Shown here piece after piece: positions 1-9,521 of a DNA stretch of 64,000 bases. The position numbers and the translations under genes are program-made. The notes under the pieces are model-generated. The model saw only the letters and a program-made list of their open reading frames with translations, searched no databases and was not told where the DNA came from. Source of the DNA: Cylindrospermum stagnale PCC 7417 (GTDB taxonomy: Bacteria; Cyanobacteriota; Cyanobacteriia; Cyanobacteriales; Nostocaceae); NCBI RefSeq assembly GCF_000317535.1, contig NC_019757.1, forward strand, positions 2,744,501-2,808,500, in the 5' to 3' direction. The first letter of the stretch is position 1, and each line of letters begins with the position of its first letter.

Positions 1-1
1 A

Positions 2-502
2 ATTGTTTCTAATCAAGTACAGTTTTCGCTGGTTGATCGCCGTCCAGAAGTGAACATGATCCAGTTTTGTCAACAACATGATATAAAACTTTTTACTTAT
101 GGCTCAGTTTGCGGTGGTTTGTTATCAGAAAAGTATCTGGGTAAAACCGAACTACGAGCATTTGATTTAGGCACTGTCAGCTTGAAAAAATATAAAAATA
201 TGGTTGATAACTGGGGGGGGTGGCAGTTATTTCAAGAGTTACTTTCTACCCTAAAAAAAATCGCTGATAAGCATGGTGTAAGTATTTCTAATGTGGCAGT
301 GCGTTACGTTTTAGAAAAGCCTAGTGTGGGGGGTGTAATTGTCGGTGCAAGACTTGGTTTATCTGAACATTTAGAAGATAATGCTAAGGTATTTAGTTTC
401 AGTTTAGATGCTGAAGATGTAAATTTGATAGATGCTGTATCTCGTCAATCACGGGATTTATATCAGGTAATTGGTGACTGTGGCGACGAATATCGAAAAT
501 GA
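2..502 (+). CDS. Aldo/keto reductase, C-terminal part (gene starts before the window)
   Basis: The reading frame is open from base 2, so the N-terminus lies outside the window. The visible 166 residues follow the second half of an aldo/keto reductase barrel: an N-Q-V-Q-F-S stretch near the start, a segment ending in T-Y-G-S-V-C-G-G-L-L-S, and late in the protein the V-G-G-V-I-V-G-A-R segment that in this family contacts the NADP(H) phosphate. The family reduces aldehydes or ketones with NADPH in the cytosol; the substrate cannot be read. A MITE begins 12 bases after the stop, so the gene itself is not disrupted. Confidence 0.85.
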   Translation: MVSNQVQFSLVDRRPEVNMIQFCQQHDIKLFTYGSVCGGLLSEKYLGKTELRAFDLGTVSLKKYKNMVDNWGGWQLFQELLSTLKKIADKHGVSISNVAVRYVLEKPSVGGVIVGARLGLSEHLEDNAKVFSFSLDAEDVNLIDAVSRQSRDLYQVIGDCGDEYRK

Positions 503-514
503 GAAATTCCCTAA

Positions 515-645
515 GAGGATGTTTTCAACGTCTTTGGTGATAAATATAACACTCGTAGATCCCCCTAAATCCCCCTTAAAAAGGGGGACTTTCCAAGGGG
601 GGTTGGGGGGATCTCGATCAATTTTGATACTTTTAAAACATCCTC
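515..645. mobile_element. 131-bp MITE with 3-bp TAA target duplication
   Basis: The ends are inverted repeats: GAGGATGTTTT at the left and AAAACATCCTC at the right. They are flanked by a TAA direct repeat at 512-514 and 646-648. The middle holds a G/C-rich dyad (GATCCCCCTAAATCCCCC and its partner). A second, longer relative with the same ends and middle lies at 39349-39585, with a TTA duplication. TNA targets and GAG-starting ends match what is known of the IS1031-type subgroup of IS5; that family assignment is inference. It carries no gene of its own. Confidence 0.85.
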
Positions 646-726
646 TAACGATTAAAATCGCGGAACTACCAGAACAAAGCCTGCCAAAGTCGGCTAGTTA
701 TTAGCATTACATATGTGATTTAAATC

Positions 727-1191
727 ATGATTTCTGACAATAAACCCACTATTACCATTGCGCCTGGAAGTCTTTGTCGGGTGCATCACATTGCCTTAAA
801 TGTCCATGATATGCAAGCTTCGCGGTATTTTTACGGTACTATTTTGGGGTTGCATGAACTCGTTGGCGAAGAAGTACCTGCAACCCTAATTGAACTTGTA
901 GCCGCTGGGAAAGTAGCAAATTTTATCACTCCGGATGGTATGATTTTGGACTTATTTTGGACGCCGGAATTGCTACCACCAGATCCAAATCCAGAGAAGA
1001 GTTTTACTAGAGCTTATCATTTAGCTTTTGATATTGATCCGCAGTTATTTGAGCAAGCTGTCGCCGTTATTAGGGAGAATAAAATTGTCATCGCACATGG
1101 GCCAGTTACCCGTCCTACTGGTAGAGGTGTGTATTTCTACGATCCTGATGGCTTGATGGTGGAAATTCGTTGTGATCCTGCTAACCCATAA
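727..1191 (+). CDS. VOC (glyoxalase/bleomycin-resistance fold) protein
   Basis: 154 residues, the usual length for a single VOC protein with two beta-alpha-beta-beta-beta modules. Module one opens with V-H-H-I-A-L-N-V, module two with Y-H-L-A-F-D-I, and the protein ends with G-V-Y-F-Y-D-P-D-G-L-M-V-E-I, the classic C-terminal strand with the metal-binding Glu. The His in each module and this Glu are the expected metal ligands. Members include dioxygenases, lyases and antibiotic-binding proteins, so the reaction cannot be named. It is followed after 14 bases by a small gene on the same strand and may be cotranscribed. Confidence 0.85.
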   Translation: MISDNKPTITIAPGSLCRVHHIALNVHDMQASRYFYGTILGLHELVGEEVPATLIELVAAGKVANFITPDGMILDLFWTPELLPPDPNPEKSFTRAYHLAFDIDPQLFEQAVAVIRENKIVIAHGPVTRPTGRGVYFYDPDGLMVEIRCDPANP

Positions 1192-1205
1192 AATTAACGA
1201 AACCA

Positions 1206-1484
1206 ATGCAAATATTTAAAGTGATCGAAGATGTAATTACCAACCCGCCAATTCCCCATGAACCATATAGGCAATCATTGAAAGCTTGGGCGATGTATTG
1301 CTTGCGAGATAAGGGTTTTAAAGTCGTTTATGCCCAAAATGCTGATTTTGCGATTGAAATTAAAGGTGGGGATAAGTTCTATTTTAAAGTGGCAAATAGT
1401 GCTGTTGATTTAGATGATTCTCTTAGCTGGATAGTTTGGGATAGCAGCGCCAAACGTGCTAGCCTGATGCCGGCAAAGTTGTAA
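1206..1484 (+). CDS. Conserved-looking hypothetical protein, 92 aa
   Basis: Family not recognised. The protein is small and mixed alpha/beta, with no signal peptide or membrane segment. The middle (K-G-F-K-V-V-Y-A-Q-N-A-D-F-A-I-E-I-K-G) alternates hydrophobic and polar residues like beta strands. It starts 15 bases after the VOC gene and ends 14 bases before the converging kinase gene. The tight spacing and reasonable composition argue that it is a real gene. Confidence 0.6.
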   Translation: MQIFKVIEDVITNPPIPHEPYRQSLKAWAMYCLRDKGFKVVYAQNADFAIEIKGGDKFYFKVANSAVDLDDSLSWIVWDSSAKRASLMPAKL

Positions 1485-1497
1485 TTTTGGGATTTTT

Positions 1498-4400
1498 TCA
1501 GCTGCGACTAACGAGGCTGGCAACTACTGCGGCTAACTCAGCCGGCTCAATGGGTTTTGGTAAATGTAACTGATAACCTGCTTGTATAGCCCGCATTCGG
1601 TCTTCTGGTCTAGCATAGGCTGTTAAGGCGGCGGCGGGAATTTTGCCACCTTGTTCTGGAGATAGCGATCGCAATTTGCGGATGAGAGAGTAGCCATCTT
1701 CCTCAGGCATACCAATGTCGCTGACTAAAACATCTGGCTTCCACTGGGAAATTACTTGCAATGCCTCTTGGACTGACGCCACTACCTGAACGTCTGCTTG
1801 ACAATGTTCAAGTACCGTAGTGATAAATTCACGGCTATCGGCTTCGTCGTCTACAACTAGCACGCGCACGCCGACGAGGGAAGTACACTCATCTCTAGGG
1901 GCGAAATCGGCTTTTTTCCGGCTTTCTGATTTCCAAATCGCTTGTCTGGTGGGTAATAGCAATGGCAGCTTGACTGTAAAAGTCGCTCCTTGTCCCTCTC
2001 CCAGACTGTCTACCTGGACTGTACCACCATGCAATTCTACTAAATGACGGACGATCGCTAATCCTAATCCCAATCCCCCATGTGCCCTAGTGATGGAACT
2101 ATCAGCTTGCCGAAAGCGATCGAAAACGTAAGGCAGAAATTCACGGCTGATCCCAATGCCTGCGTCAATCACTTCGATCTGAACGTAGTTGGGAAGTAGT
2201 TGTTTATTTCTATTACCCATTAGCTCTCGACTATGAGCAGTGATTTGTGAAAGCCTGATTTCTACTTTGCCACCAAGGGGTGTAAATTTGATCGCATTGG
2301 ATAGCAGGTTCCAGATGATCTGCTGCAAGCGCTCGGCATCAGCGGTAAGTAAGAATTGGGAATTTGCATCCTCGGCTTCTCTAAGGAAAACACCATTTGA
2401 AGATACACAGATTTGGGATTGTGGCGACGCCAATTCGCTATTTGCCCCCGCCAAGTCTGGATTCTGTGGCGTCTGCGGCTTCGAGACGAGCAATCGCAAA
2501 TCGATTTCCTTGGCTTGAGCGGCTAGGTTAACAGTCTCAATTGCTGATTCAATTATCGGCACCAAATCACAAGTCCGGACATTTAGCCGCAGTTGGCCTC
2601 TAATCATCCGCGAGATATCCAGCAGGTCTTCAATTAGCTGAGTTTGCATCCTCGCATTGCGCTCGATCGTCTCCAGCCCTTTAGCCGTTTGAGTTTCGCC
2701 AAACTTGCGTGTACGCAGCAATTGAGCCCAGCCGAGAATGGCGTTGAGAGGCGATCGCAATTCATGGGATAAAATCGCCAAAAACTCATCCTTCATCCGG
2801 TTAGCTTGACGCAGCTGCTCAGTTTGCTGCTGCAACGAAGCAATTAAACTAGCGCGTTCGATGGCGATCGCAATTTGGTCGCAAACTGCCTGCATCATCC
2901 CTTTTTGATTTTCGCTAAACTGACACAGAGAGCGGCTGCCAAAAGAAAGAGTCCCTAAAACCCGCCCTTGGGCAATCAACGGATAACAATAATAAGCCGT
3001 AATCCCGAGAGAGCGAATTAATTCTACTTTTGGGTCAGTTGATTGCTGCACGTTCTCTACAGCCATTGGCCGCTGCTCCTGAGCTACAGTCCCACACACC
3101 GCTTGACCAAACTCCAGCCACTCAATTTCTGTTGCTAGTTCCCGTGAAATGCCGCTGTAAGAAGCTAGCTGCATTCGGTGAGCGTTATCCTCAATCAAAT
3201 AGTTAAAATAAACATCCAAACCAATCTGCTCTGCAAGTTTTTGGAAGACACTATCAATCAATGCCACTGGTTGCTGGCTTGAGAGGAGATTATTAACCGT
3301 GTCAAAAAGTAACTGGAGCCTGTTGTTGCCCAAGGTCAGCGCTTTTTCTACCCGCTTGAGATTGGTAACATCTTGGAACACCAACACACAAGTTGCCGGA
3401 TAACCATGCATCGCTGGCAGAGTATCAGCAAATAGAAGTACAGAGCGAATACCGACGCAGGTATGCCAGTCCATCTCCAACCCATCCAGCCTTTCCCCAC
3501 GAGCAACCCGCACTCCAGGCATCATTTCGTGAGGAATGCCTTGGAGTAGCCCATCGAAGTTGTCGCATAATTTACCTTTGGGAAATTCACCTCCAGCAAA
3601 TTCATCAGCGGCTCGATTGGCAAACGTTACCCGCGCCGTTCCTGGTTCGATAAATAGTAGCGGCATCGGCATCAGGTTGAGTACATCTTCCAGCCATTTT
3701 TGATGATTTCGGAGAACTAACTCTACTTGTTTGCGGACTGTAATATCCAAAAAAGCACCGATGCAACCTCTGGTTTGACCCTCCTCGTCAAACAGGGGGG
3801 CGACAGACTCCAATAAATTGACAATTCTGCCATCTTCATGGACAACTTCCACATCAAAATCTATAACTTCCACACCATGAGCGGCAGAGTACTGCATGGG
3901 CAGTTCTTCTGGCAACAGTTCCCTACCCTCGTGGTAAACTTTAAAGTTCGTCGGCTTTTGTTCTTCAGGAGCGCTAAGGGAGGCATTGGTCTCTGGCAAG
4001 ATTTGCAACTGCTTGGCAAAAGATGGGTTAACCTTGATAGTTTGGCACTCAGGATCTTCCGCAATGCCAATGCCGATGGGAATCACTTCCAGCAAAGTTT
4101 GTAACTCATCCACACGGCGCTGTAGGTCTTGATTGAGTTTGAGTATTTTTTCCTCTGCCTGCTTTTGAGCGCTGATGTTGCGAGTCACAGTTGCCAAAGC
4201 AGTTGGTTGACCTGTCTTTTTATCTTTGATCGTGAAGGCGTGGAAATTGACTGGTATCGGTTCACCCGTCTGAAAGTTCCGAAAACGGAATTCTCCCTGC
4301 CAATTTCCTTGAGCGATGACAGCGGGTACAATATGTTCTTGAAAATAGGCTTTGTCATCAGGCAATATGTAATCTGATACCATTATTTGCTTTATATCTG

Positions 4401-5862
4401 CCAAACTCGTCACCCCAACTAGCTTTTGCCCCGCGTCGTTGAGATAGAGAGATCGACCCTCAAGGGAAGCGATCCCAATAAAGTCAGCGCTATTTTCGAT
4501 CAGCGACACAAATTTTTGTTGCTCTGCTGCTGCTCGCTGGCGATCGCTCAAGTTGAGAATGAAACCAACAGCCTCCTGACGCTTTTCTCCCACCAGTGTG
4601 TAACCAACTAAAACCGGGACGCTATAACCATCTTTGTGAATAAATTCTTTCTCATAAGGTACACAAACACCGTTCGCCTTTGCTTGGGTGATGCCTTTCT
4701 CTTCTAAAGGTTGAAACTCCGGGGGCGTAATCTCGTTCAAGCGGATCTTACCTGCTAGCATCTCCTGCCGCGTGTAACCGATCATTCCCAGAAATTCGTC
4801 GTTTGCCTGCTTGACTCCGCCATCCACGTCGGCGAATACAATGCCGATGATGTTAGCATCGACTAAGCTACGCAGTTTCTCTTCATTTATTCTCAATGCT
4901 TCTTGGGCGCGATCGCGTTGGCGGCTGAGGCGTTCAATCACCGTTGCACATTGCCAAACCAAAAAGACAAAAAACACAATTATGACAATGGCAAACAGTG
5001 AGATTGCAAACGCCGCATCGTACATGGAAGCTTGTTGACCTTTAAGTATTAACCACCCAATGACAAAAGGCACTCCAATGACTGGAAGCAACAAACGACG
5101 AGCCAGCAAGCCCCCGTAGGTATCGCTCATTACCACCCGCATCAATCCCTGGTCTGGACGCACCCACAGAACACCAATACACAGCACTAAAAAAGAAAGC
5201 ACTGTGTGTAACGCCATTGATGTGATGTAGTGGTGTATCCCGTAGATAGTTTTCACTTTGTAGGCATAGCCAATCAGCGCCTGTAAGGAAATAAAAGCGG
5301 CTATCAGCACCAAAAACTGAGCATACCAATAGCTAATCCGGCTTTTTTTTTCACCCAACACATACAGAGCTACGCCAATCAGGGTAAAGTTTATGGCTGT
5401 GTTCAACCCCATTCGCCCCGGCTGTGATGTTGTCTCCACAATCGGCGAATCACGGAACAGCATTTCGTCAATACCGATATTCCAGCCAAAGGCATATTCA
5501 ATAATTGTGAGTCCGCTAATCATCGTCACAGCGATCGCACACAGCCTCGAAAGTCTCAAGTAGCGAACAGAAGGAAACCGGGAACCAGCGACGCCCGGAT
5601 CAGGAGAATTCCTGTTCTGTTTCAATCCTCTCTGCAATAGCCACAGTGAGATCCCAGACAGTAACAAGCAGAGTGCTGTATTCACCTTCATTGTTGCGGC
5701 ACTGCCAGGGAAGCCACTCTTGAGAACTGCGATATCGAAACACCAGCTAACTAGTACCAAGCTGCCGACCAAGATAGCTATCGTGCTAGTAACTCGCGCT
5801 ACCCATAAATTTCTAGGGTATTTATCTAGGTCTTGCAGCCACAAGCGGTTGACATTTAACAT
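1498..5862 (-). CDS. Membrane-bound multi-PAS/GAF hybrid histidine kinase with receiver
   Basis: 1454 residues. Order: about eight membrane helices (roughly 25-305); four PAS-type sensor segments (about 325-845); a GAF domain (about 857-1004); a HisKA dimerisation domain with S-H-E-L-R-S-P-L-N carrying the phosphoacceptor His near 1033; an ATPase domain (N box L-L-S-N-A-I-K-F-T near 1190, D-A-G-I-G-I-S, and G-G-L-G-L-G-L-A-I-V-R-H near 1264); and a C-terminal receiver with the phosphoacceptor Asp in V-S-D-I-G-M-P-E-E-D near 1379. All catalytic boxes are present. The signal and downstream partner are unknown. The linker between HisKA and the ATPase (about 1121-1172) carries an extra stretch that looks like repeat DNA read in frame. 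Confidence 0.9.
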   Translation of the reverse strand: MLNVNRLWLQDLDKYPRNLWVARVTSTIAILVGSLVLVSWCFDIAVLKSGFPGSAATMKVNTALCLLLSGISLWLLQRGLKQNRNSPDPGVAGSRFPSVRYLRLSRLCAIAVTMISGLTIIEYAFGWNIGIDEMLFRDSPIVETTSQPGRMGLNTAINFTLIGVALYVLGEKKSRISYWYAQFLVLIAAFISLQALIGYAYKVKTIYGIHHYITSMALHTVLSFLVLCIGVLWVRPDQGLMRVVMSDTYGGLLARRLLLPVIGVPFVIGWLILKGQQASMYDAAFAISLFAIVIIVFFVFLVWQCATVIERLSRQRDRAQEALRINEEKLRSLVDANIIGIVFADVDGGVKQANDEFLGMIGYTRQEMLAGKIRLNEITPPEFQPLEEKGITQAKANGVCVPYEKEFIHKDGYSVPVLVGYTLVGEKRQEAVGFILNLSDRQRAAAEQQKFVSLIENSADFIGIASLEGRSLYLNDAGQKLVGVTSLADIKQIMVSDYILPDDKAYFQEHIVPAVIAQGNWQGEFRFRNFQTGEPIPVNFHAFTIKDKKTGQPTALATVTRNISAQKQAEEKILKLNQDLQRRVDELQTLLEVIPIGIGIAEDPECQTIKVNPSFAKQLQILPETNASLSAPEEQKPTNFKVYHEGRELLPEELPMQYSAAHGVEVIDFDVEVVHEDGRIVNLLESVAPLFDEEGQTRGCIGAFLDITVRKQVELVLRNHQKWLEDVLNLMPMPLLFIEPGTARVTFANRAADEFAGGEFPKGKLCDNFDGLLQGIPHEMMPGVRVARGERLDGLEMDWHTCVGIRSVLLFADTLPAMHGYPATCVLVFQDVTNLKRVEKALTLGNNRLQLLFDTVNNLLSSQQPVALIDSVFQKLAEQIGLDVYFNYLIEDNAHRMQLASYSGISRELATEIEWLEFGQAVCGTVAQEQRPMAVENVQQSTDPKVELIRSLGITAYYCYPLIAQGRVLGTLSFGSRSLCQFSENQKGMMQAVCDQIAIAIERASLIASLQQQTEQLRQANRMKDEFLAILSHELRSPLNAILGWAQLLRTRKFGETQTAKGLETIERNARMQTQLIEDLLDISRMIRGQLRLNVRTCDLVPIIESAIETVNLAAQAKEIDLRLLVSKPQTPQNPDLAGANSELASPQSQICVSSNGVFLREAEDANSQFLLTADAERLQQIIWNLLSNAIKFTPLGGKVEIRLSQITAHSRELMGNRNKQLLPNYVQIEVIDAGIGISREFLPYVFDRFRQADSSITRAHGGLGLGLAIVRHLVELHGGTVQVDSLGEGQGATFTVKLPLLLPTRQAIWKSESRKKADFAPRDECTSLVGVRVLVVDDEADSREFITTVLEHCQADVQVVASVQEALQVISQWKPDVLVSDIGMPEEDGYSLIRKLRSLSPEQGGKIPAAALTAYARPEDRMRAIQAGYQLHLPKPIEPAELAAVVASLVSRS

Positions 5863-6563
5863 TGAGGTTCATACTTCCGTATTTATACTGCAATTACTGT
5901 AATCCTCAGTATGGGAACGGGATATTACTTAGATAATAGTATCTAAGAATACCTTATCTTTGGCTGAGTTTACATCTACCTAAGTGCATATTTTCAAAAA
6001 GCGGGATATGGAGTATGGAATTCTGGCGGCGAAAAAATCTATCTTTGTGCAGATTTCTGAATTACCGACTGTATTGGTTATGATCATTTCCCCGGCGCCT
6101 GCTCGAATTTAAGCAAGAGTTGAATAACCGTAAATACACGGTAATTGGTAATTGGTGATTGGTGATTGGTAATTGAGAAGATAAATAAGAGACTTTTTCC
6201 CTAATTACCCCTGAGACAGTCGTGCTTCCAGTCTCGTCTAGCAGCAACAAGGAACTTCCAAATAAAAAAACATCCCATCACAGAGGGATAAGGAAGACAA
6301 GGAGGGAAGAAGTTGTGTTGAATGCAGAAATTGGCTAATTTATTTTTTGGAGTTCTGCAAAAATCCGCCAATCTCATCTCTATTTAAGTAGATTTTTGAG
6401 TTCTATCGCCATGCAGATATATTACTGAATAAATCCGGTTTAAGATAGCACAGAAATCAGTTGCCATATAGATTCGCAGAACCTGCTAGAGAGAATTTAG
6501 TAGGGAAAAAAAGCGGCTCTTGCGATCGCCAAAAAAAATTTAGGCTTGGGACGCTACAAAAAT
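5863..6563. other. 700-bp intergenic region between divergent genes
   Basis: This region separates the divergent kinase and FAD/Rieske genes, so it should hold both promoters; no convincing -10/-35 pair was picked. It contains an 8-bp dyad CTTAGATA-4-TATCTAAG at 5928-5947, close enough to the kinase start to be an operator, and a heptad tandem repeat at 6142-6176. No coding frame of convincing composition was seen. Confidence 0.5.
6142..6176. repeat. Heptad short tandem repeat (TAATTGG type), 5 units
   Basis: Five consecutive 7-bp units: TAATTGG twice, TGATTGG twice, then TAATTGA. Heptad short tandem repeats of this kind are characteristic of heterocystous cyanobacterial intergenic DNA. Confidence 0.9.
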
Positions 6564-8093
6564 ATGAATATGCAAAACGACTCAGGAAAAACGATTTCTC
6601 TTTGGATGACAACGGCACAAGTGCCCGATCAACCAGTTCTCACCGAAAACATCCAGGCAGATGTGTGCATCGTCGGCGCGGGGATGGCGGGGATGTCAAC
6701 CGCCTATATGTTAAGCCGTGCAGGTAAGTCAGTGGTGGTGCTGGACGATGGGGCAATTGGTGGGGGACAAACAGCGCGGACAACAGCACACCTCTCAAAT
6801 GTCTTGAGTTATCGCTATTACGAACTGGAGGAAATGCATGGAGAAACCGGTGCAAAACTGATTGCTCAAAGTCATAAAACAGCGATTGAGACAATTGAAG
6901 CGATCGCTAAAACCGAACAAATTGACTGTGACTTCAAGCGACTTTCCGGCTATCTTTTTCCCCCAGACCTGAAATCTACAGATGAAATCAAGCGAGAACT
7001 AGCAGCAGCGCACCGGGCTGGACTAACCGAAGTCGAACTGGCGAATAGATCACCCCTAAAAGACTTTGACACAGGATTGTGTTTGCGTTTTCCCCAACAA
7101 GGGCAATTTGACCCGCTCAAGTATCTCCGGGGATTAGCTGAAGCAATTCAACGCCAGGGCGGTAAAATTTACACAAACACCCACGTAGAAAAAATTGCCC
7201 CTGGTACGCCTCCCCGCGTCGAGACAAGTAACGGTCATCTCGTCACCGCTAATGCTGTAGTTGTCGCCACCAACTCCCCCATTAGTAACTTGGCGACTAT
7301 GCACTTAAAGCAAGCCCCATACATGACTTTTGCTATTGGTGCAAAAATACCTCACGATTCCATTCCTCAAGCACTTTATTGGGATACCCTCGACCCTTAC
7401 CATTATGTGCGATCGCAAAACATTGACAATCAATATGATGTCCTAATTGTGGGCGGTGAAGACCACAAAACCGGACAAGCTAACGATGCTGATGCCCGGT
7501 ATGCCAGACTTGAGACATGGACGCGAGAACGTTTCCCAATGGCAGAAGAGATTTTATATCGCTGGTCGGGACAGGTAATGAATGCTGATGATGGTATAGC
7601 CTACATCGGTAAAGACACAGAAAATGTCTATATCATCACCGGAGATACAGGCTTGGGAATGACCCACGGCACGATCGCAGGTATGATCTTAACTGATACG
7701 ATTTTGGGACGAAAAAACCCCTGGGCACAACTCTACGACCCATCAAGAATCAAAGTTAGTGCCAATGCAGCCAGTGAATTCATCTCTGAAAATCTCAACG
7801 TTGCCCTCCAGTACTTAGATTGGCTAACACCAGGAGAAGTGGATTCCGTCGAAAAGATCGCCCCCGGTACAGGTGCCATAGTCCGGCGTGGTTTGACAAA
7901 AGTCGCCGCCTACCGAGACGAAAACAACACCCTACATCAGCATTCCGCAGTCTGTACCCACCTCAAATGCATCGTCGCCTGGAATTCTTCCGAAAAAACC
8001 TGGGATTGCCCCTGTCATGGTTCGCGGTTTGATACCCAAGGAAAGGTACTCAACGGCCCAGCGATTAACCCTCTTGAACCAGCAGATAAGTAG
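6564..8093 (+). CDS. FAD-dependent oxidoreductase with C-terminal Rieske [2Fe-2S] domain
   Basis: 509 residues from the ATG at 6564; an upstream TTG at 6546 is in frame but less likely. An N-terminal Rossmann motif V-G-A-G-M-A-G (about 38-44) binds FAD, as in DAO-type oxidoreductases. The C-terminus is a Rieske domain with C-T-H (C464, H466) and C-P-C-H (C482, H485), giving the two Cys and two His ligands. The fusion should pass electrons between FAD and the iron-sulfur cluster; the substrate is unknown. The protein ends only about 25 residues after the last ligand, slightly short for a Rieske tail. It is transcribed away from the kinase. Confidence 0.88.
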   Translation: MNMQNDSGKTISLWMTTAQVPDQPVLTENIQADVCIVGAGMAGMSTAYMLSRAGKSVVVLDDGAIGGGQTARTTAHLSNVLSYRYYELEEMHGETGAKLIAQSHKTAIETIEAIAKTEQIDCDFKRLSGYLFPPDLKSTDEIKRELAAAHRAGLTEVELANRSPLKDFDTGLCLRFPQQGQFDPLKYLRGLAEAIQRQGGKIYTNTHVEKIAPGTPPRVETSNGHLVTANAVVVATNSPISNLATMHLKQAPYMTFAIGAKIPHDSIPQALYWDTLDPYHYVRSQNIDNQYDVLIVGGEDHKTGQANDADARYARLETWTRERFPMAEEILYRWSGQVMNADDGIAYIGKDTENVYIITGDTGLGMTHGTIAGMILTDTILGRKNPWAQLYDPSRIKVSANAASEFISENLNVALQYLDWLTPGEVDSVEKIAPGTGAIVRRGLTKVAAYRDENNTLHQHSAVCTHLKCIVAWNSSEKTWDCPCHGSRFDTQGKVLNGPAINPLEPADK

Positions 8094-8149
8094 TCAATGA
8101 ATTAGGAAAATTGCGCCTCCCCTTTTTTAAGCCGGGTTGGCGGTACCTT

Positions 8150-8611
8150 GTGAACTACCACACACTCACCCGAAGCGGGTAGAGTGTGGGCTTCTCCCTT
8201 CAACAACCACAGCCGCCACAGTAGTAGACCTACGCCCATACTGTTTTGGTCTTACATAGCCTTCAGGAGCAATAACGCTGGTCCCCAACGCCAATACACG
8301 CAAGCCTTCATTTTTAAGATTTTTCGCCGCATTAATATCTCTGTCGTGTCTTTGTTGTTCTGTCTCGTAAGACATCTCAAGATAAAAAGCCCCATTTTTA
8401 GGAAGAATAGTAAACTCTTTAACCTTGGAGTAATCAATATTTGATGGCATTGGCAGGAAAAATTCGGAAACGCCAAACCATCTTTTAACTGTCAGCCCCA
8501 AAGAAAATCTAAGTTGACCATCAACAAAAGTTGGTTTTTGTCCCCCAGAGTTTGGATAAGGGACTTGAAAAAGCTTTGAACCTTTGAGGTAATCTGGTGC
8601 TTTTGGTTTGA
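8150..8611 (-). pseudogene. Chimeric, internally deleted tnpB (IS200/IS605) remnant with right end
   Basis: The minus strand reads as TnpB pieces. The C-terminal half (8166 to about 8355), including H-D-R-D-I-N-A-A-K-N (RuvC-III), is almost identical to the intact tnpB at 30746-31954. The upstream part (about 8355-8611) is a TnpB-like beta-rich segment of a different subfamily, with F-Q-V-P-Y-P-N-S-G-G-Q and R-W-F-G-V-S-E-F-F-L-P. The junction skips RuvC-I, RuvC-II and the zinc finger, so it cannot be active. The element end is set at 8150 because identity with the other copy begins at GTGAACTACC. A hairpin (CCACACACTC pairing with GAGTGTGGG) lies at the end. Confidence 0.85.
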
Positions 8612-8642
8612 AATGTAGCTAGGGAGAAAACAACAGAAATTT

Positions 8643-9041
8643 ATGCTGACACAAGAAGACTACAAAACCCACAACCACGTCAAATTCTTAGTTAACTATC
8701 ATTTTGTGTGGATACCGAAGCGCAGAAAGAAAGTTTTAACAGGTGAGATAGCCACAAGAACCCGCCAGATTTTTGCAGAACTGGCTATAGACAAAGAATG
8801 GGATATTTTAGCTTTAGAAGTAGCCCCAGACCATATACACTTATTTGTTAGCGTTAAACCAACGGATACCGCACACCTTGTAATTAAGGCATTTAAAGGT
8901 CGTTCTAGCTATTAGTTGCGTAAAGAGTTTCCGCAACTAAAAAAACTACCGTCAATTTAGACAAGTAGTTATTTTGTGAGTACAGATGGGAATGTTAGCA
9001 GCGAAGCAGTTAGGCGTTATATTGAAGACCCACACCACGGA
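8643..9041 (+). pseudogene. Y1 transposase tnpA (IS200/IS605) remnant with two stops
   Basis: The first 90 residues are a TnpA_IS200 HUH transposase: N-Y-H-F-V-W-I-P-K-R-R-K near the start and the metal-binding H-x-H in D-H-I-H-L-F-V. A TAG at 8913-8915 interrupts it, and a second TAG near 8958 stands where Trp is expected. The frame then resumes with T-S-S-Y-F-V-S-T-D-G-N-V-S-S-E-A-V-R-R-Y-I, which contains the catalytic Tyr. It is divergent from the tnpB remnant, the IS605 arrangement. Two nonsense changes make it a dead copy. Confidence 0.85.
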
Positions 9042-9089
9042 TAATATAGACCCACACCACGGCACTTATCATCAAAAGTACGGGATAGC

Positions 9090-9521
9090 CTATTGTTCTT
9101 GCCATTCTACATCTAATCTTATATATTCATCCCAGGCATATATATACTGATACATTTCATTCAGAACATATATCGATAATGCCTGACCGTTATGTTCAGA
9201 GATGAAGGCCTTACCTTCTATCCGCCAAGAGGTTGCGTCGTTCCAGTTTTTATAGAAACCAACAGAACCTCTACGTACAGACAGCCACCACCCGGCTTGA
9301 TTATGATAATATGTCCGGCCGTCATGAATGTGGAAATAGGGGGTTATACCTATCGGCCTATCTGAGACAACACACCACTCGTCAGTATCTGCACCTAGCC
9401 ATCCTATGTCATCCCCATTTACACTCAGTTTAAGGTAAAAAATGTTACTGCCAAGAGCCGCTCTCTCTTTAGTCACTTCAGGCAAAAACTTACCAGTCGG
9501 TTTTATACTTCTGGGATCCAT
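9090..9521 (-). CDS. Small aromatic-rich orphan protein, possibly beta-trefoil
   Basis: 143 residues, start supported by AGGAG five bases upstream. Family not recognised. It has no signal peptide or membrane segment and is unusually rich in Trp, Tyr and Phe. After about 28 residues it can be read as three stretches of roughly 38 residues with similar rhythm: ending in Y-F-H-I-H-D-G; then Y-Y-H-N-Q-A-G-W-W-L-S-V to S-W-R-I-E-G; then A-F-I-S-E-H-N-G-Q-A-L-S to R-L-D-V-E-W. This hints at a threefold beta-trefoil, the fold of many lectins, but it is pattern inference only. It lies beside a dead IS605 element. Confidence 0.55.
   Translation of the reverse strand: MDPRSIKPTGKFLPEVTKERAALGSNIFYLKLSVNGDDIGWLGADTDEWCVVSDRPIGITPYFHIHDGRTYYHNQAGWWLSVRRGSVGFYKNWNDATSWRIEGKAFISEHNGQALSIYVLNEMYQYIYAWDEYIRLDVEWQEQ

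Noticed and set aside
471-704. 77-codon plus-strand frame through the first MITE
   Set aside because: It runs across both MITE ends and encodes repeat-derived Pro/Gly-rich sequence with no ribosome site.
1820-2518. Plus-strand frames opposite the first hybrid kinase
   Set aside because: They lie antisense to well-conserved kinase and receiver motifs and show no family pattern.
6062-6250. 62-codon minus-strand frame
   Set aside because: It translates the heptad repeat and has no ribosome site.
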